Shown: in pieces, positions 47,124-57,740 of the stretch
How the letters are laid out: each line of letters starts with the position of its first letter
Position numbering within the stretch: position 1 is the stretch's first letter
Source: Anisus vortex
Taxonomy: Eukaryota; Mollusca; Gastropoda; Planorbidae
Reading direction: 5' to 3'
NCBI GenBank assembly: GCA_949126835.1
Contig: OX421497.1
Span: forward strand, 3,154,271 to 3,218,270
DNA length: 64,000 bases
The notes under the pieces: model-generated
The model's input: the letters and a program-made list of their open reading frames with translations, nothing else
What the model was told of the DNA's origin: nothing
The model's database searches: none
Made by a program: the position numbers and the translations under genes

Positions 47124-48640
47124 GGGGCCGTTCATAAATTACGTCACACGATTTTGACTGATTTATTACCCCCCCCCCCCTTGTCACACATCGTCACAAA
47201 AAGTCAGACCCCCCCTCAAATATGACATCACAAAATCTGCACCCCCCCCCCCCCCCCAAAAAAGATATCTTTTTAAAAATGCAAATTTACAGGTTTTAAA
47301 TTACTTTTACTTGTCATCGTTTTTGTAATTAATGAATTTTGTATTACACAAAAGAAAAATCGAAAGTGTAATTATAACAATAATTTAATATCATATGCAC
47401 AAAAATAAATGCTTTATTAGAATCAGTAAGTCTACAATTGAAAAAAAAATATAAAAAAAAACAACAACACACAATGTATGTGTGTCATGCATTCTCCCAT
47501 GGTGATGAAAAATTCTTCATGGAATAAATAGGGAAAGTATTGGTCTCTTCATCAGGTGGAATGGCTATGCCATTCAAATCAAGCTCTTCTTCATCTATAC
47601 ATTCAGCACTCTATCCATTTTCTACATTTGCGATAGTAACATTTAGTTCACGTTGCCTACGTGCAGCAACTCTATGTGGCCTGATACGTTTGGAAGGAAT
47701 TATTGATTCCTGCTTGTGTGTTGAGGAATGGCTGCGCAGCATGGCTAACGAAGCAAAGTACATATTATGACATTTTTTGCAAATCCTATCGCTAAGCACA
47801 GATTGTATTGACGGACAGTACAAATCGTATGGAATCAAACGGTAAGGATTTGATGACCAAGGAAGAATATCTTCCTTTTCAGACTCTGACCTCAAACAAA
47901 GATGGAACTTATGCGACGCTCCATCTGTTGTCCGTTCTGGAATTTTCAGATCTCCGTCTGATTGAACAACTGGTAAAGGAAGTGGAAAAAATCTCTCTGT
48001 TACTAGCACTGAAATATGAGCTTCTTGGTTTTGAACAGCACTTTTTGTCGGTGCATTTTACAATTTGAGTTAAATATTGGCTTGTTCGTACATGAACGTC
48101 AAACCATTTTAGGCCTACATAGAAAAGCGTGTCAACATCTTGAGCCATGTAGGCGGCCATGTAAAATAGCTAAGAAACAATGCGATCATAATTTCAATTT
48201 ACAATGCTTATTAATAGTAACTAGTAACCCGTGGACACATTGTGTCTATACACAGTGCCCTCACATGGGGGAGGGGAGGGGGGCAAATGGGGCATATGCC
48301 CGGGGGCGACACTTCTAGGGGAGGAAAATATAGTCTAAAGATAGCACTAAACAAAGCAGTTACAGTATGCAAATCAACAAAGTCAGCAGCATACGTGATA
48401 AATTAAATTTTTCTATTCCAGAAAGTTGCGAGTAAATGTCTATTTTCGGTTATCCCGATCGATCAAACGGAATAGGAGTCTAAAACGCACAAACATAATT
48501 AATATATAATATATATGTAGGCTTATATTCTTTTCATGTGACGTCAGATATCTTAGACCCCCTCCCCCCTCGTCACACATCGTCACTAACGCGTGACCCC
48601 CCTCCCCCCTAATCGTGTGACGTAATTTATGGACGGCCCC
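47124..48640 (-). mobile_element. 1.5-kb Harbinger-like element
   Basis: Terminal inverted repeats of about 28 bp begin ggggccgttcataaattacg (left) and ggggccgtccataaattacg (right, reversed), followed on both sides by poly-C/T runs and gtcacacatcgtcac blocks. The flanking trinucleotide is TTA on both sides (47121-47123, 48641-48643), as in PIF/Harbinger insertions (TWA). It carries one broken minus-strand gene. The superfamily call rests on TSD length and G-rich ends, not on a DDE domain. Confidence 0.7.
47611..48160 (-). pseudogene. Frameshifted zinc-finger protein carried by the Harbinger-like element
   Basis: The frame from 48160 gives DVDTLFYVGLKWFDVHVRTS and a cysteine-bearing segment IVKCTDKKCCSKPRSSYFS. 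A one-step frame change near 47990-48010 leads into ERFFPLPLPVVQSDGDL and on to a finger CKKC...RSHSSTH (C-x2-C-x13-H-x3-H), ending at 47611. Both parts look like one protein broken by a frameshift. Proteins of this build travel with transposons in other invertebrates as far as I recall, but I cannot name the family. Confidence 0.5.
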
Positions 48641-48659
48641 TTAAATAAAAAAATATTAT

Positions 48660-49225
48660 TAAGGTGAAGATTGTGTCTGATGTGTTTTTAGCAATTTGTC
48701 TCTGTTTGCTTCAATTTTGGTGATCAAAACTCTTGGGTCAATACGCTCCATTACTTCAACTTGCTTATTTTTTTTGACAATAGAGTGATAACATCATTTA
48801 AATCCGCGTTAAGTAGGCCTATGGTGATGGAAATGCAATAAAAAAAAAATTGGTGCCAAAACCCATACACCTGCAGAAAATAATGGTTTGTTCTTTTGCA
48901 ACTATAAGTCATTGTCACGATAAGAGCCCATTTCTTATACACTTTAGTTTTCGTTCTTCATTGCTTGTTAATTCAAACAATTCATCATACAGTTGGCCTT
49001 TTTTTTTTCAGAAAAGAGGGTCTTAAAATCAATTAGATTTTTTTTGTAGTAAGGCCTAATGATAATAATGTCTTTATATCGACTGTTGAGGTCGTCGTCA
49101 TTAAGTGCTTCAAGGTGTTGACAATAATTGAGTAGGCCTATCTCTTCGTCAGTTTTCTCTACAGAAGCAAGATCTTTGCGTCCAACGTTGCGTTTGTACA
49201 ATAGCTGTTTTGACACAAACGCCAA
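48660..49225 (-). pseudogene. Remnants of a hAT-type transposase
   Basis: 49225-48968 reads a segment with HLEALNDDDLNSRYKDI, resembling the LEAL...RF.D segment of ZBED/hAT transposases. Further along (about 48830-48670), LNDVITLLSKKISKLK and, after a frame break, MERIDPRVLITKIEANRDKL can be read. Stops and frame breaks make it non-functional. Confidence 0.4.
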
Positions 49226-51321
49226 AATAACAATCTGTTAAAAAAATATGTTTTAATCAAAGGTGCACATTTGCGGGAAAAAATCTTGAAGGGAGCTAGG
49301 AAAGCTATTCTCGTTACGGCCAGGCATTCGCTCTTTTATTTTTAGCTTTTGGTTCAACTTACACTTGTAAACAGATTTTTATCGCACATGAAAGCTGTTT
49401 TAAGCATACAAACAGGTCACTTGACTACACTTGACCACTCATTAATTGATACAGACTTATTACATTTAAAAGAGTTTTTTTTTTTGCTCATCTTCTTTAA
49501 TTAAACATACATAGACTGCAAGTAATTCTAAAACAAATTTATTTGTATCATTAATTTAATAAATATTAGAGACTTATTTTATAGCACTATATTATATAAT
49601 TTCTGTAATTATTAATGTTTAAAATATAGGCTATTAAACTCCTTAAATGGACAAACACTTAAAAAATGCAGGAAATGTTTATTTTCAACTGTTTAACGTA
49701 AATTATTTGAATCCTCTAATAATTAAATTTTGTAATGAATTAATCATCAGTAATATTTGTCTTAGTACAATACACAGCTTGTTTGGCATCACTGTAACAT
49801 CAAATGTGGAAACGGTTTTTTAATTAAAGGGAGATAATTAAACGGGTTTTATTTGAGCTAATATTTCTAATGTTTCTTTTATTTAAAGAATAAATGACTT
49901 ACAATTTATAACTTTGGAATGATCAAACTGTAAAAAGTATTTGAAATTTAGATAAATATTATATGACTAAAGAATATAGGCCTATATGTATATTTTCAAA
50001 CATTACATTATCTACTCAATTTGTATGATTACTACGTATATATTCCGCTTAACAATGTTTGTTCTGAAATAATAGTGCTCTATATTTAAAAAAAAAACGC
50101 ATTAAAAGACTTCTCAGTTAAACTGAGATCAAAATATAAATAAGATTTGCAAGTTTTATCCTCATCGTGACTAACAGAAAAGAATGTTTAGACAATAATT
50201 CCTATAAATGTGAAAGTTAATAAAAAAATATTGTAATTGATATTACATGCAAATAAAAAGGATGATAATCACAAACAAGTTCATTGTGTATTAAATAAGG
50301 TTTTAAAACGTTGCCGAACCCTGCTCTAAATGACCTGCCATTTCAATAATTCTTTTCTGCAAGTTTGCTATTACACAACTAATTTTTCTAGTTATAGGTA
50401 TACACAAGTTCGATCGGTGTAGCCTACTATAATATGTATTTGTCTTCTTTTAAATGCATGTCGATATTAACACTCGTTTTTTTTTTTAAAATAATTTCTA
50501 AACATATATTATTCAAATTAAACCAAACCAATCTGAAACTGCAACAATTAACAAACGTACAGAACTTTGTCTGCTGAGCCGCTCTCTATATTTGATTTAA
50601 GCTTATAGCCTACCGACTCTAGCCCTACTTCTAATAATTGTCAGTACGATTCCTATTTGTTATTAATATAATATGCAGGCTACTGTAGCTAGAGAACATC
50701 TAAACTTTGGAATTTGGTAATTGAAATAGCCGCGTGTTCAAATTATTTCAAGTAGGCTACGTTCGTACAAAAATAGCTACTTATTGCCACCAGAAATTTA
50801 CCAAACGAGCGCGAGTGATTGCCCGTGTCATTAAGTTAGGACTTGGACACGAATTGCCAAAGTATTGCTGTAGAATGTTCTAAAATAATAGCTTAATATA
50901 TTAAAAAAGACTATTATTTATCGTAAGAAGAATCTAAGCTCTTAATATTACTGTATAGCCTATAGGCCTAAATAGGCGTACTATTACAAGAAGAACAAAA
51001 ACAATACCTGTTTTGACATGGTACTTTTGTGGGCTTTTATTGGATAAATCAATGAGTTAAAATTAATGTAATGTAAACAAAAGAAGCAACAACACATATT
51101 ATAGCCACCAAAATGTCTATCTCATTCTAGGAAACATAATATAAAATGCGATCACGATAAAGCACGGTAGAAATGCTAACATTTTGGCATTTAGGGCCTA
51201 CACATGCCAAACATTTGACATTTCACGCATTTCATTTAAGTTGTGGAGCAGTCAATGATTGTACTTGTTCCGACTGGCTCCAGGATCTGAGATTCTCACA
51301 ATATTTGGTTGTTAATGTTAA

Positions 51322-51393
51322 CCCTTCCTGTACCGACCTACTTTCTATCTATGATCTTCAGTCCCGCTATATACGCGCCTGGGACTGTAAGGG
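51322..51393 (-). mobile_element. 72-bp TTAA-flanked miniature element, copy B
   Basis: TTAA at 51318-51321 and 51394-51397. Read in reverse it matches 13256-13327 at 70 of 72 positions. Confidence 0.85.
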
Positions 51394-51505
51394 TTAATTT
51401 AAACAGCTTGGTTTATGTCAGTTTAGTCTTACAATTAATATAATCCACTTGTCTTATACTTGCCCGATAAAGCATCAACTACTACCCCCCCCCCCCCCCC
51501 ACTTT

Positions 51506-51588
51506 CCCAGCGGGCACACCACGTCGTATCGACAAGGAAAAAACGTGAAAACTACGAAAACACGTGGAAACCACTTTTCCCCCGTTGA
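51506..51588. mobile_element. Left part of a 106-bp MITE split by the Gypsy insertion
   Basis: Begins cccagcgggcacaccacgtc. The other end, cccagcggtcacgccacgtc in reverse, is at 58941-58963 beyond the retrotransposon. Removing the Gypsy element and one gttga copy restores a 106-bp inverted-repeat element. Confidence 0.75.
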
Positions 51589-52783
51589 TGTAACAATATA
51601 TGTAACAAATATATGTAACAAGGTAGCTCGGCTCGGCCGTTTTAACCTTAAAAATACTCGGCAACGCTATAACAAAGACCCGGCCAGTTGGATCGTTCCG
51701 GCCATTTTAATCGCTAAATTAGGAAAAAAGAAACTATACAGCGCCGCTCTAACAAAAGGAGAGATAGTATTTCCCAGCCAAGCGTAGGAAGGTTGACATG
51801 GCCGTGTGGTGTCATGGAAAATGGATGTGAGACGGCACTGCCTTTAGCACGTAGTCTAGGGTTGAATGGTATGAATGGAAGGAAGATAGGTTAGAGTTAA
51901 TCACTTGTTGTCGCTAGAATAGGGATTTCGCATGTAAATCAATGTCGTGTCTTCTTTGTATTCTCTCTTGCCTCAGCCCCCCCCCCCCCCCATTTCTCCG
52001 CCTCTGGCCCACAACAATGCCATGGCTTTAATTTACTTTAAAAATACATTAACAAGCCCCATTGGGAATTCCCGATAATTATTGCTTGTAAAATGGAGGC
52101 TAATAGTGATACTACACGTCTCAGCCGTAAATTGTTCCCCTACCCCTTCGGTAAATACCCACGCCCTTTCCTTAGAAAGAGATTTATCTTCTAGACACAT
52201 GTTTAATTTAGTTCTATTAATTCACTGCCCGTGTGTATTTAAAGACCCCATCTTCCCAGATTTAGTTAGTTGAGCCATTCTGTGGAACAGAAACGTGGTT
52301 TACTCCGTGATACAGAAGTCACGTATTATTACTAATATCGTTCACTGCAGTGAAAGTTTTCATAGTATATTCACCAATGGTTAACATTGTGTATGACATT
52401 ATCGCCTTATAGAATTGTTTACATTATTATTGAATTCTTCCAGTTCATCCAGATATATATGCATACATTTTCTAGTATTAAAGACTTGTGTTATACGTAA
52501 AACTATTTCTTCAAACTTGTGTGTTGACATACATAAATATCTATTGTCGTGTATTCGCGGTGTGCTGTAAGCCAATTAGTCTAGCAGCTTGATTGTGACA
52601 CTGGTATTTTCCCCCCACGCCAAGCGCTAGATTCCAAAGGCAGAGTGGACAAAAATAAATTTGTAAGACTGATGAAGGGTCTGTACGTCTATCGTACCCC
52701 TTGACAACCAGCCACGGGTGTGACTCCATGACTCACACTTACATGTGACGACAGATGTTTGCAAATAACACTGTATTGCCACA
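51589..52783 (+). repeat. 5' LTR of the Gmr1-like element
   Basis: Starts tgtaacaatatatgtaac and ends attgccaca. Contains a 15-bp poly-C run at about 51977-51991 and an AATAAA at 52654-52659 that would serve as poly(A) signal in the 3' copy (58806-58811). Long for a Gypsy LTR. Confidence 0.95.
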
Positions 52784-52787
52784 TAAT

Positions 52788-52805
52788 TGGGGGCTCGTCC
52801 GGGAT
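52788..52805 (+). promoter_or_regulatory. Primer binding site, tRNA-Pro type
   Basis: tgggggctcgtccgggat, 4 bp after the 5' LTR. This 18-mer is the classic site complementary to the 3' end of tRNA-Pro used by gammaretroviruses. Confidence 0.85.
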
Positions 52806-53252
52806 ATTTACCCGTAAGCGCCAGACTGATACAACAGACCATTCGTCATCTTACTGGGGGCTCACATTTCCACCGACAGCAGCCGAAGTATACAACCAGT
52901 AACCGTCAACCCGAGAGAGATTCGACAACCCGCAGTAGACCACAAAAAGTAGACAACCGGTAGCCGCCAACCCGAGAGCAGACAAACCTGGGAGCAGCAC
53001 CAGATGTAGTGAGCAGCCAACCCACATTCACACGCAAATTAGGAGCCACACTAGACATCGCAGAACAGCGGAAGTCCACAGGACAGTAATAAACTGACAT
53101 TCTGTTGACAATTTAGTGTGTATAATCTGTGCGAGTGTGTTAATTCATAAAGAGACAATAAAGTGCAGTCGGGTAAGTGCCTCTTACATACATTCTCTCA
53201 TAGCCATTACACGTGCTAGTGTCAACCATTAGTCAATAATTTAAAAAACAAA

Positions 53253-56200
53253 ATGGCCGATATAGTAAATATAAAGAAAATTGCTAGGGAGGAAGCTGAA
53301 GTTGCAGGCCTTACTGGAACTGCAATTCTAGAATATATAAAACAACAGGTGGCAGAGTACAGGGAGGCAGAGTTATTAAAAATAGAGAAAGAAAACAGAA
53401 AAAGGGAATTGGAGTTAGAAGCAGAAAAACATGTTAAGCTAGCGCAAATTGAGGCAGATAAGGCAGTTCAACTTAGGCAAACAGAACTAGCAGGGACTGG
53501 AATGTCCAATTCTTTATCTCCTTCTTCCCTTTCATCAAATGATTCACCATCTGACAATAACCGTAGTACATACTACTTTACCACTGACCCTTTTGATCCT
53601 AGAGTAGAATCAATTGACGTCTTTCTTAGCCGCTTCGAAGACCTTGCAGAAACCCATAACGCCCCTAAGGAGTCATGGTTAAGGCACTTAGTGCAATCAT
53701 TAAGAGGACAGGCCTATGACGTTTACGACAAATTGCCGTCGACGGAAGGTGACACATATGACACCTTGAAAAATGCACTGTTGACTAAGTATGAATTGAC
53801 AGCAAAATCATATAATAGAAAGTTTAGAGAGTCTAGAATAGGAGAAAATGAGTCATATGCTCAATACTCAGACAGGCTCATGTCTTACTTAATAAAGTGG
53901 GCCAGTCTTGCGAAATGTGAAAAAACATTTCAAGGTCTTGCTGAACTTATGTTAGCTGAACAATTGAGACAAAATATGTCTCTCAAAATGAAAATATTTC
54001 TGGATGAGAACATAGTTGACTCTATTGGAAAATTAGTAGAACTCGCAGACAGGTATGCCTCAGCTCACAGAGAAGAAAACACAACTGCACCAGCATTTAA
54101 CCGTCCCCGCGGGGAGCGGCAGCATTCAGATCGCCCATTCGCGCAAATGGATAAAAATAACCACTCCCGACGCCAGCAACCCCATAACAAAGCCCATCAG
54201 CATCCCACACCCTATGCCCAGAGAAATGGGGGACCGTCTCACCCCCACGGGCATTGGGGAGGCCCACCTCAGAACCCCACGTCTTATATTCCCAATGATA
54301 GGAGACGAGACGGCCCTGTGCCCGATCACTCCTTTGCCTCTATTATGGTGGACTCCAATCTTGCGGATTCGGACCCCATAAAGTCAGACACCGAAGAGTG
54401 TAGAGGACCTAACCCCAGGCACCACAATGGCCCAAATGAAACTGATATTATTACAGTTAACGGAAAGCCAGCCTCGTGCCTATATGACACAGGATGTGGC
54501 TATGACGCAATTGTTACTGAGGCCAGGATTCACCCCTGTGACCTCACTGGGGAATATATTGACATTCGGGGCCCCTCTCTCTCCGCCCTCACCCAAAGAC
54601 TTCCGGTGGCGCGGATACAAATTGAATCTCCTTATGTACGCGGGTGCATAACTGCTGCTGTTATGAAAGACCTAGCTTTTGATGTAATCTTAGGATGCAA
54701 GTATGTATTTTTAGGAACGCCACATGCCCCTATGATTATTGCCCCCGTGATCACGCGAGCGCAAACCGAGACGGAAGTCTCAGTGGGAGAATCCACTCCA
54801 TCAAATCATGAATTTATTAGAGCCCAGAGGGAAGACCCCTCTTTGAAGTCCATGCTGGAAAAGGCCGAAAACAATGTGCACACACCGGGAAAACCGCGCT
54901 ATTTTTTTAAATCCCGAGTCTTATACAGACAGGACCCCAAAAATGAAAATGGAAAAACCCAGGTAATTGTTCCCACCCCTTTTCGCAAGCAAGTCATGGT
55001 GACCGCCCATGACGCGTCAACGGGAGCCCATCAGGGACATTCATCCACTGCACATAAGGTCAAATTCTACTACTTTTGGCCGGGCATAGATGGCGACATA
55101 AAGCGCTTTGTGTCGTCATGTCACCAATGCCAAGTCACCGATCGGAAGCACCACATCCCACCAGTACCGTTAGGTCAGACCCCCGTGGTGGACACCCCAT
55201 TTCAGAGGGTGTCAGTGGATATTTTAGGGCCCCTCCTTCGGACGCGGAGGAGGAACGCATATATATTGTGTGTGGTGTGCCAAGCGACCAAATGGCCAGA
55301 GGCAGTAGCGTTGCCCAGTATAGATACTAAACACGTGGCGGAGGCCCTGTTTACTATCTTTACCAGAATAGGGTTCCCTGAAGTTATCCTCTCGGATAAT
55401 GGTGCTCAGTTCACTGGTAAACTCATGAAAGAGGTGTTTGAACTTATAAACACTCGACACCTTCGTTCGTCCCCCTACCACCCACAAGCCAATGGTCTAG
55501 TTGAAAGATTTAATCAAACTCTGATAGACATGTTAAAGAAGATCGCCGAAAGCGAGCCCCAGGAATGGGACACCTACTTAGCAGCCGCCCTTTACGCTTA
55601 CCGAACGACACCGCACACCAGCCTCGGTTATTCCCCCTACGAAGTGATTTATGGCACCCAACCACGGGGCCCTCTTGAAATTCTTCGCCAAACGTGGACG
55701 AAAGAAAATCCTCATGATGAAGAAAAAACAGTGCATGCTTATGTGCAACATTTGAAGGACCGTCTCGATGCAGTCCGCAAAATAGCTCATGATAATTTGT
55801 TGAAAGCCCGCCAAAGACAGGCAAAGTATTATAACCGCCGGGTAAAAGAACGAACCCTCACCCCAGGGGATAAGGTCTTGTTGCTATTGCCCTCCTCGCA
55901 AAACAAACTGCAGATAATGTGGAAGGGACCATATGTGGTTACCTCTCAAATCTCTCCCACCAACTATCAAGTTATGGTGGGTAACAAAGAGAAAGGATAC
56001 CACATCAATCTGCTCAAGAAGTACTTAGAGCGACCCCCCACAGATACTCCACTGTTAGCTCTTGCCATTGCAGAAGAAACAATCCCAGATAACACTCTCC
56101 TTGCTTGCCCGTTACAAGCAAAGGAAACCGTAGCGGACGTGTCAATCTGCCCCAAGCTTACCACTGGTCAAACTGACCAGGTACGCCGTTTAATGAACAA

Positions 56201-57557
56201 ATTTGCCGATGTGCTGACCGATAAGCCAGGCCGCACAAACCTGGAAACCTTTTCTATGAAGTTATCAGACCCTACCCCAATCCGCGTTAAACCGTATCCC
56301 ATTCCTCACGCTAAAGCTGAAATTGTGGCAGATGAAATCAAGACACTGTTGGAACATAAAATTATAGCACCCTCCACATCCCCGTACAATGCACCCATTG
56401 TCTTAGTAAAAAAGGCAGACGGAACTCACCGGGTGTGTATTGACTTTCGGCGTCTGAACACGGTAGCCGAATTTCAAGCCGAGCCCATGCCTGACCCAAA
56501 TGCTATTTTTGCTCATCTTGGAAAAGCTAGTTACTTTTCGAAATTTGATCTTAGCAAAGGGTACTACCAGATTGAAGTAGAAGAGAGTTGTCGCCCTTTT
56601 CTAGCCTTTAGCACCCCTCAAGGGCACTTTGAATTCCAAACGGTGCCTTTTGGCCTAAACAATTCATCATGTGTGTTTACACGTATGATGAGAAAACTTT
56701 TGCAGCCCATACAAAGGCCAAGTCTGTCTAACTTTATAGACGACATTTTAATAGCCACTGAGACATTTGAAGAACACCTGGAAATCCTAGAATTGTTGCT
56801 AGGTAGGTTGAGAGAGACAGGTCTCACCGCCCGCCCTTCTAAATGCCTGATAGGATATAATAAGTTGAAATTTCTCGGCCACTTGGTAGAATGCCATCAC
56901 TTGATGCCCGATGATGACAAAATAGAAAAGTTGAGAGATGCCCCCAGACCCACCACCAAGTCAGGTGTTAGGTCGTTCCTTGGACTCTGTGGATATTACC
57001 AGAAGTTCGTGCCGAACTACAATGCGATAGCCTCTCCTTTGTCCGATCTCACCAAAAAAGGACACCCCGATAAAATTGCATGGAACGATCAATGCGAAAG
57101 CGCGTTCATTAAACTAAAATCGGCACTTACCAGCAAACCTGTACTTCGCCTTCCAGACTTAACACAAACTTTCGTTGTTAGGACTGACGCCAGTCTTTCC
57201 GGGTTAGGAGCAGTGCTAATGCAAGCTGACCCTGACAAGGACGGACAACTGTTCCCTGTAGCTTATGCAAGTAGAAAGTTGACAGAAGCAGAGAAGAACT
57301 ACCCCACCATAGAACTAGAGTGTCTTGCATTAGTATGGGGTATAGAAAAGTTTCAAGTATACTTATATGGACGGCAGTTTACACTGCAGACAGACCACCG
57401 TCCTTTGACATTCCTCTCATCCTCCAAGGAACTTAATAGACGATTGATGCGCCATTCCCTTACCCTATCTCAATACTCCTTTAATATTGAGTATATCTTA
57501 GGCCAGCACAACTGCATTTCTGATTTCCTTAGTAGGCACCCAAAGCAGGACGCATAA
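53253..57557 (+). CDS. Gag-Pol polyprotein, order Gag-PR-IN-RT-RNase H
   Basis: One uninterrupted 1434-codon frame. Gag occupies about 1-390, with a charged coiled-coil-like N-terminus and a basic Q/H/P/R-rich stretch (about 280-355) where a CCHC knuckle would be expected; none is seen. The aspartic protease motif is DTG at 412-414. Integrase follows: zinc-binding H586...C623-x2-C626, then D656, D715 and E751 (exact D35E spacing) and a GPY/F module near W890. Reverse transcriptase comes next, with FIDD at 1161-1164 as the YxDD box, then RNase H (D1312) to the end at residue 1434. Integrase before RT is the reverse of ordinary Gypsy and is known from the Gmr1 group. Start: the first ATG after the leader, preceded by an A-rich context. 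It is followed by a 183-bp tail and the 3' LTR. Confidence 0.95.
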   Translation: MADIVNIKKIAREEAEVAGLTGTAILEYIKQQVAEYREAELLKIEKENRKRELELEAEKHVKLAQIEADKAVQLRQTELAGTGMSNSLSPSSLSSNDSPSDNNRSTYYFTTDPFDPRVESIDVFLSRFEDLAETHNAPKESWLRHLVQSLRGQAYDVYDKLPSTEGDTYDTLKNALLTKYELTAKSYNRKFRESRIGENESYAQYSDRLMSYLIKWASLAKCEKTFQGLAELMLAEQLRQNMSLKMKIFLDENIVDSIGKLVELADRYASAHREENTTAPAFNRPRGERQHSDRPFAQMDKNNHSRRQQPHNKAHQHPTPYAQRNGGPSHPHGHWGGPPQNPTSYIPNDRRRDGPVPDHSFASIMVDSNLADSDPIKSDTEECRGPNPRHHNGPNETDIITVNGKPASCLYDTGCGYDAIVTEARIHPCDLTGEYIDIRGPSLSALTQRLPVARIQIESPYVRGCITAAVMKDLAFDVILGCKYVFLGTPHAPMIIAPVITRAQTETEVSVGESTPSNHEFIRAQREDPSLKSMLEKAENNVHTPGKPRYFFKSRVLYRQDPKNENGKTQVIVPTPFRKQVMVTAHDASTGAHQGHSSTAHKVKFYYFWPGIDGDIKRFVSSCHQCQVTDRKHHIPPVPLGQTPVVDTPFQRVSVDILGPLLRTRRRNAYILCVVCQATKWPEAVALPSIDTKHVAEALFTIFTRIGFPEVILSDNGAQFTGKLMKEVFELINTRHLRSSPYHPQANGLVERFNQTLIDMLKKIAESEPQEWDTYLAAALYAYRTTPHTSLGYSPYEVIYGTQPRGPLEILRQTWTKENPHDEEKTVHAYVQHLKDRLDAVRKIAHDNLLKARQRQAKYYNRRVKERTLTPGDKVLLLLPSSQNKLQIMWKGPYVVTSQISPTNYQVMVGNKEKGYHINLLKKYLERPPTDTPLLALAIAEETIPDNTLLACPLQAKETVADVSICPKLTTGQTDQVRRLMNKFADVLTDKPGRTNLETFSMKLSDPTPIRVKPYPIPHAKAEIVADEIKTLLEHKIIAPSTSPYNAPIVLVKKADGTHRVCIDFRRLNTVAEFQAEPMPDPNAIFAHLGKASYFSKFDLSKGYYQIEVEESCRPFLAFSTPQGHFEFQTVPFGLNNSSCVFTRMMRKLLQPIQRPSLSNFIDDILIATETFEEHLEILELLLGRLRETGLTARPSKCLIGYNKLKFLGHLVECHHLMPDDDKIEKLRDAPRPTTKSGVRSFLGLCGYYQKFVPNYNAIASPLSDLTKKGHPDKIAWNDQCESAFIKLKSALTSKPVLRLPDLTQTFVVRTDASLSGLGAVLMQADPDKDGQLFPVAYASRKLTEAEKNYPTIELECLALVWGIEKFQVYLYGRQFTLQTDHRPLTFLSSSKELNRRLMRHSLTLSQYSFNIEYILGQHNCISDFLSRHPKQDA

Positions 57558-57740
57558 TAGAGTCCTTCATGATTCTTTGCTTGTTTGTAAATAATTCAAT
57601 ATTTCAGTTTCTTTTATCATTCAATCTTGCATGTTAATCTCGGATTTGGGAAATGAGAATGTAACGATACTAACGCGCAATATCTTGACACTAGTGGAAT
57701 CTTGCCCTTAAGGCAACATTCCTCGGTCTGGGTGGGTATA

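Larger units (their letters stand above)
46854..50323. mobile_element. Decayed hAT-like element, interrupted by a Harbinger-like insertion
   Basis: Left end aggttctcaacctttttcgg, right end in reverse agggttcggcaacgttttaa. The flanks tctagaat and ctctaaat are similar but not identical. Minus-strand remnants between 48660 and 49225 look transposase-derived. Pairing of these ends is inferred; the element is old and broken. Confidence 0.4.

Noticed and set aside
52082..52273. 63-codon frame duplicated at 58234-58425
   Set aside because: Lies in the two LTRs, so the duplication is explained by LTR identity; no gene features.
54055..56827. Several 65-108-codon frames on both strands within the Gypsy ORF
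   Set aside because: Overlap the intact gag-pol frame and have no family features.
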